DNA from: VRUE01 sp036376775
GTDB lineage: Bacteria; Actinomycetota; Thermoleophilia; Solirubrobacterales; 70-9
Direction of reading: 5' to 3'
DNA length: 9,086 nucleotides
NCBI GenBank assembly: GCA_036376775.1
Contig: DASUZP010000144.1
Location: 1 to 9,086, forward strand
The notes under the pieces: generated by a model
Databases searched by the model: none
Seen by the model: only the letters and a program-made list of their open reading frames with translations
What the model was told of the DNA's origin: nothing
Translations under genes and position numbers: made by a program
Part shown: positions 5,863 to 9,086 of the stretch, one piece after another
How the letters are laid out: every line of letters starts with the position of its first letter
How positions within the stretch are numbered: position 1 is the stretch's first letter

Positions 5863-7425
5863 ATGCTCACCGTGCAGAGCCTGCTGGACGAGGTCGGCCT
5901 CGACCTCGCCGCGGGCACGCGCGCGGCCGAGGCGCCGCTGCGCTGGATCCACATCTCCGAGCTCGAGGACCCCACCCCCTGGCTCTCCGGCGGTGAGTTG
6001 ATGCTGACCACCGGCATCCCGCTCGACAGCGCCGCCAAACAGCGCTCCTACATCCGCCTGCTCGCCGAGCACAACCTCGCCGGGCTCGGTTTCGGCACCG
6101 GCTTCAACCACAAGAAAATGCCGAAAGCACTGCTCGAGGAGGCGAAGAAACGCGACTTCCCCCTCTTCGAGGTGCCCTACTCGACCCCGTTCATCGCGAT
6201 CACCGAGAAAGCCTTCGCCCGTCTCGTCAACGAGCAGTACGAGGTGTTGCAGCGCGGCATCGCCGTGCAGCGCCGGCTCGAGCGGCTTGTCCTCGAAGAG
6301 CGCGGCCTGGAGGAGATCGTGGCGACGATCGCCTCCGCGGTCGGCGGCACCGTGGCGATCCTCAACAGCCGCGGCGAGCGCCTGGCCGGGCGCGGCTTCC
6401 GCCGCGAGCTCTCGGCCGAGGCGGTCAACGCGATCCGCGACGAAGCGCTGACCCACATCGCCGACGGTCACCCCTTCGTCCCCACTCACCCTTCGGTTGC
6501 CGGCCGCGCCCTCGCCCACCCGGTGATCTCCCCCGGCGGCGGCCCGCCGCAGGCCTGGGTCGTGATGGTCCGCGACTCCGGCGGCCTCGGCGACTTCGAG
6601 CGGCTGATCCTGCAGCAGGCGGTCGCCGTCGTCGCGCTCGAGCTGATGCGCCGCCGCGTCGCCCGCGAGACCGAGCGCCGACTTGCAGGGGACGTGCTGG
6701 CGGGCGCGCTCGGAGGTCGACTGGATCCCTCCGAGTTGCGCCGCCGGCTCGAGCCGTTCGGGATCGGCGACGAGGCCGCCGTCCTCGTCTTCGACCTCGA
6801 CGACCCGGCTGCCGCCGAGCCGGCGCTGGAGCGCGCGCTCGCTGCAGATGCCTGCCCGGCAGTCGTCGCTCCGCATGTCAGCGGCAGCCGCGAGCTGCTC
6901 TGTGCCGTCGTCGACGCCGCCGACCGCGACCCGGTCGATCTGGCCTCGGAGGCGCGGCGGGCGCTGATCAAAGAGCGCGGCGCCGTGCGCGCCGCCGCCA
7001 GCCGTCCGGCGCCGCCGGAGGAGCTGCGCCACTCCTTCCACGAGGCCCGCTGCGCGCTGGAGGCGACTGCCTTCTCGGAGAACGGCAACGCTCCCGAGGT
7101 GGCCTCCTGGCGCGACCTCGGCGCCTTCACCCTGCTGCTCTCGATCCAGGACGACGACGCGCTGGCGCTCTACTGCGACAGCGTTCTCGGCCCGATCCAG
7201 GAGGGCGACGAGGAGTACGGCGGCGAGCTGCTGCGCTCGCTGGAGGCCTTCATCGAGCAGAACGGCCAGTGGGAGCGCGCCGCGCGCGAGGTCTACTGCC
7301 ACCGCCACACCCTGCGCTACCGCATGCGCAAGGTCGAAGAGCTGACCGGGCGCGACCTCTCGCGTGCCCACGACCGGATCGAGTTCTGGCTGGCGCTGCG
7401 GGCGCGCGAGCTGGTGGGACAATGA
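5863..7425 (+). CDS. PucR-family transcriptional regulator
   Basis: This 520-residue protein has a classical PucR/CdaR-like architecture. The N-terminal PucR sensor-like domain (about 5-125) includes WIHISELEDPTPWLSGGELM and LAGLGFGTGFNHKKMP. A middle region (about 150-400) contains a GAF/GGDEF-like CdaR-type segment. The C-terminal PucR helix-turn-helix (about 455-515) includes QWERAAREVYCHRHTLRYRM followed by RKVEELTGRDLSRAHDRIEF. Such regulators usually control nearby amine, purine or amino-acid catabolic genes, often as activators. The ATG at 5863 starts 11 nt after the aminotransferase stop, without a good Shine-Dalgarno, which suggests translational coupling. The upstream open frame inside the aminotransferase is a shadow and was excluded. 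Targets are likely the divergent 4245-4426 region and perhaps the 7426-7525 gap (inference). Confidence 0.92.
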   Translation: MLTVQSLLDEVGLDLAAGTRAAEAPLRWIHISELEDPTPWLSGGELMLTTGIPLDSAAKQRSYIRLLAEHNLAGLGFGTGFNHKKMPKALLEEAKKRDFPLFEVPYSTPFIAITEKAFARLVNEQYEVLQRGIAVQRRLERLVLEERGLEEIVATIASAVGGTVAILNSRGERLAGRGFRRELSAEAVNAIRDEALTHIADGHPFVPTHPSVAGRALAHPVISPGGGPPQAWVVMVRDSGGLGDFERLILQQAVAVVALELMRRRVARETERRLAGDVLAGALGGRLDPSELRRRLEPFGIGDEAAVLVFDLDDPAAAEPALERALAADACPAVVAPHVSGSRELLCAVVDAADRDPVDLASEARRALIKERGAVRAAASRPAPPEELRHSFHEARCALEATAFSENGNAPEVASWRDLGAFTLLLSIQDDDALALYCDSVLGPIQEGDEEYGGELLRSLEAFIEQNGQWERAAREVYCHRHTLRYRMRKVEELTGRDLSRAHDRIEFWLALRARELVGQ

Positions 7426-7494
7426 ACGCCGCCCGCGTACTCTGCTCTCGGGCCACGGCCAAAGGGTCAGATATGGATGGCGTGTCCCTTCCGC

Positions 7495-7511
7495 GTCCGC
7501 CGCGGGCGGGC
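7495..7511 (+). other. Small GC hairpin just before the alanine dehydrogenase ribosome-binding site
   Basis: CCGCC (7497-7501), GCG, GGCGG (7505-7509) forms a perfect 5-bp stem, extended by one G-U and one G-C pair to 7495-7511. It ends only 3 nt before the GGAGG at 7515-7519. It lies in the 100-nt gap between the regulator and ald, where no convincing promoter was seen. It could tune translation of ald, but short GC stems are common in DNA this GC-rich. Confidence 0.35.
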
Positions 7512-7525
7512 GGTGGAGGACTCTG

Positions 7526-8719
7526 ATGATTGTCGGTGTTCCGAAGGAGATCAAGCCCGACGAGTACCGCGTCGCGATCACGCCGGCCGGGGTGCGTGAG
7601 ATGACCGAACACGGCCACAGCGTTCTGATCGAGGCCGGCGCAGGCGAGGGCAGCGCGATCGCCGACGCCGAATTCGAGTCGCAGGGGGCCCGCATCGTCG
7701 CCGCTGCCGGCGCCGTATTCGGCGAGGCGGAAATGGTCCTGAAGGTGAAGGAGCCGCAGGCGGCCGAGATCGAGATGCTGCGCCGGGGCCAGCTGCTGTT
7801 CGCCTATCTTCACCTCGCGCCCGACCCCGAGCAGACCCGCGGCCTCTGCGGCTCCGGTGCCACCTGCATCGCCTACGAGACCGTCGAGGACGCACGCGGG
7901 CGGCTGCCGCTGCTGGCGCCGATGAGCGAGATCGCCGGCAAGATCGCCACCCAGGCAGGTGCCTTCATGCTGGAGAAGCCGCTCGGCGGCCGCGGCATCC
8001 TGCTCGGCGGCGTGCCCGGCGTGGCGGCGGCGAACGTGATCGTGATCGGCGGCGGCGTGGTCGGCATGAACGCCGCCTTCGTCGCGATCGGGATGGGAGC
8101 CGACGTCTTCGTCTACGACAAATCGATCGACCGCCTGCGCGAGCTCGACGTCGCCTTCGCCGGCGCCTGCTCGACCGTATTCGCGACCACCCTCGCGGTC
8201 GAAGAGATGCTGCCCCGCGCCGACCTCGTGATCGGCGCGGTCCTGGTCCACGGCGCGCGCGCCCCTTATGTAGTGCGGCGCGAGCAGCTGGCGCTGATGA
8301 AGTCGGGCGCGGTGCTGGTCGACGTCGCGATCGACCAGGGCGGCTGCTTCGAGACCTCGCATCCGACCACCCACCACGATCCGACCTTCGAGGTCGACGG
8401 GATCGCCCACTACTGCGTAGCCAACATGCCCGGCGCGGTCCCGATCACCTCGACCCACGCTCTCACCAACGCCACCCTGCCCTACGCGATCGCCCTCGCC
8501 GACCAGGGCGTCGCCGCCGCGATCCGCCGCGACCCGGGTCTGCGGCCGGGGGTCAACGTGGCCGCCGGTCAAGTTACCCACCCGGCGGTCGCCGAGGCCG
8601 TCGGAGTGGAGTGCGTTCCCGTAGAGCAAGCCCTAGAAATCCCCGCCGACGGGCCGGAAGCGGACGCATACCGACCGGATTCGGCCCGTCGGCCCCGACA
8701 TGCGGAGGTGCGCGAGTGA
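7526..8719 (+). CDS. ald: Alanine dehydrogenase
   Basis: Catalyses reversible NAD-dependent oxidative deamination of L-alanine to pyruvate and ammonium. MIVGVPKEIKPDEYRVAITP is the family N-terminus. All key residues known from the Mycobacterium tuberculosis enzyme occur at the same numbers: Arg15, Lys75 (VLKVKEP), His96 (FAYLHLAP) and Asp270 (VDVAIDQGG). The Rossmann motif is G175-x-G177-x-x-G180, with Asp198 placed to bind the NAD ribose. The ATG at 7526 has GGAGG at 7515-7519, six bases away. The protein is 397 residues against about 371 for the family; the extra C-terminal stretch (EIPADGPEADAYRPDSARRP onward) is low in conserved features and is encoded over an inverted repeat (8645-8693). 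Its place beside a class III aminotransferase suggests it recycles alanine made when pyruvate accepts the amino group. The stop overlaps the next gene's start. Confidence 0.96.
   Translation: MIVGVPKEIKPDEYRVAITPAGVREMTEHGHSVLIEAGAGEGSAIADAEFESQGARIVAAAGAVFGEAEMVLKVKEPQAAEIEMLRRGQLLFAYLHLAPDPEQTRGLCGSGATCIAYETVEDARGRLPLLAPMSEIAGKIATQAGAFMLEKPLGGRGILLGGVPGVAAANVIVIGGGVVGMNAAFVAIGMGADVFVYDKSIDRLRELDVAFAGACSTVFATTLAVEEMLPRADLVIGAVLVHGARAPYVVRREQLALMKSGAVLVDVAIDQGGCFETSHPTTHHDPTFEVDGIAHYCVANMPGAVPITSTHALTNATLPYAIALADQGVAAAIRRDPGLRPGVNVAAGQVTHPAVAEAVGVECVPVEQALEIPADGPEADAYRPDSARRPRHAEVRE
8645..8693 (+). repeat. 12-bp inverted repeat in the ald C-terminal extension
   Basis: GCCGACGGGCCG (8645-8656) is exactly complementary to CGGCCCGTCGGC (8682-8693), with a 25-nt spacer. 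It encodes much of the unusual tail of alanine dehydrogenase and lies about 25 nt before the aldehyde dehydrogenase start. In the message it would form a stable hairpin between the two coding bodies. It does not share the 15-mers of the two intergenic repeats. Confidence 0.55.
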
Positions 8720-9086
8720 TGGCGGTGGCGGCGAAGACGAAGCTGAGGAACTTCATCGGCGGCGAGGCTGTGGATCCGGTCGAGGGGGGGATGGAGGACG
8801 TGGTCAATCCCGCGACCGCCGAGGCGATCGCCTCTGCGCCGCTCTCGACCAAGGCCGACGTCGACGCTGCGGTCGCCGCGGCCAAGGGCGCCTTCGAAGG
8901 CTGGGCCGCGACGCCGCCGGGCGAACGGGCGCGGGCGCTGCTGCGGATCGCCGACATGATCGAGGAGCGCGGCGAGCAGATCGCCGACCTCGAGTCGGCC
9001 GACGCGGGCAAGCCGCGCGGCGCCGTGCTCGAGGACGAGGTGCCGGTGATGGCCGACAACCTGCGTTTCTTCGCCGGCGCGGCGCG
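8719..9086 (+). CDS. NAD-dependent aldehyde dehydrogenase, N-terminal part (runs off the right edge)
   Basis: The first 122 codons of an ALDH-superfamily enzyme, normally about 475 residues; the catalytic Glu and Cys lie beyond the edge. The visible part has the standard start NFIGGEAVDP, then VVNPATAEAIA, a helix DVDAAVAAAKGAFEGWAATP, and ERARALLRIADMIEERGEQI. It continues LESADAGKP and DEVPVMADNLRFFAGAA, which closely follow gamma-aminobutyraldehyde dehydrogenases (PatD/YdcW type: ES-x-CGKP, DE-P, RFFAGAAR). A role in oxidising 4-aminobutanal or a similar amino-aldehyde is therefore likely but unproven. The ATG at 8719 shares its A with the ald stop codon. A GTG at 8716 is an alternative start one codon earlier and is better spaced (7 nt) from GGAGG at 8704-8708. 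Either way the gene is translationally coupled to ald. Confidence 0.9.
   Translation, partial: MAVAAKTKLRNFIGGEAVDPVEGGMEDVVNPATAEAIASAPLSTKADVDAAVAAAKGAFEGWAATPPGERARALLRIADMIEERGEQIADLESADAGKPRGAVLEDEVPVMADNLRFFAGAA

Noticed and set aside
5659..7695. 678-codon antisense frame across the regulator
   Set aside because: No domains recognisable, and it spans three real plus-strand gene ends; explained by strong GC3 bias.
7250..8629. Antisense frame across alanine dehydrogenase
   Set aside because: Shadow of ald, whose catalytic residues all match known positions.
1..9086. CRISPR array, tRNA or rRNA gene
   Set aside because: No regularly spaced direct repeats and no tRNA- or rRNA-like stretches were seen on either strand.

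Overview
This 9.1 kb window is very GC-rich. Strong third-position GC bias leaves long antisense shadow frames. Gene content and protein style suggest a high-GC actinobacterium, perhaps of the Thermoleophilia (Solirubrobacterales/Gaiellales) type. That taxonomic guess is inference from recall of similar proteins, not from a search.

Layout. At the left edge, a gene on the minus strand runs out of the window and encodes the N-terminal part of an enolase-superfamily-like protein (1-425). A 165-nt divergent gap, almost filled by a structured repeat (443-574), separates it from a plus-strand FAD-dependent amine oxidoreductase of the DAO/PuuB type (591-2087). A second copy of the same repeat (2131-2263), in the opposite orientation, lies in the convergent gap after the oxidoreductase. 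Next come two minus-strand genes, an APC-family amino acid/polyamine permease (4244-2691) and a UspA-type stress protein (2689-2276) separated from it by 1 nt. A 182-nt divergent promoter region (4245-4426) carries a perfect TTGTAC-N5-GTACAA palindrome. From there a plus-strand run reads outward: class III aminotransferase (4427-5851), PucR-family regulator (5863-7425), alanine dehydrogenase (7526-8719) and an NAD-dependent aldehyde dehydrogenase cut by the right edge (8719 onward).

How the genes fit together (inference). The set looks like an amine or omega-amino-acid catabolic island, with putrescine, GABA or beta-alanine as plausible substrates. The permease imports the amine. The class III aminotransferase, or alternatively the PuuB-like oxidase, converts the primary amine to an aldehyde. 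The aldehyde dehydrogenase, whose N-terminus resembles gamma-aminobutyraldehyde dehydrogenases, oxidises the aldehyde to the acid. If pyruvate is the amino acceptor, alanine dehydrogenase returns alanine to pyruvate and releases ammonium with NADH, closing a cycle. The PucR protein is the obvious candidate regulator.

The least ordinary part is the pair of about 132-nt repeats around the oxidoreductase gene. They share two identical 15-mers at identical 19-nt spacing. Each is enclosed by a long inverted repeat whose arm sequence differs between the copies while staying perfectly complementary within each copy at the differing positions. Two smaller palindromic insertions may also lie inside coding sequence, one in the oxidoreductase and one in the alanine dehydrogenase tail.
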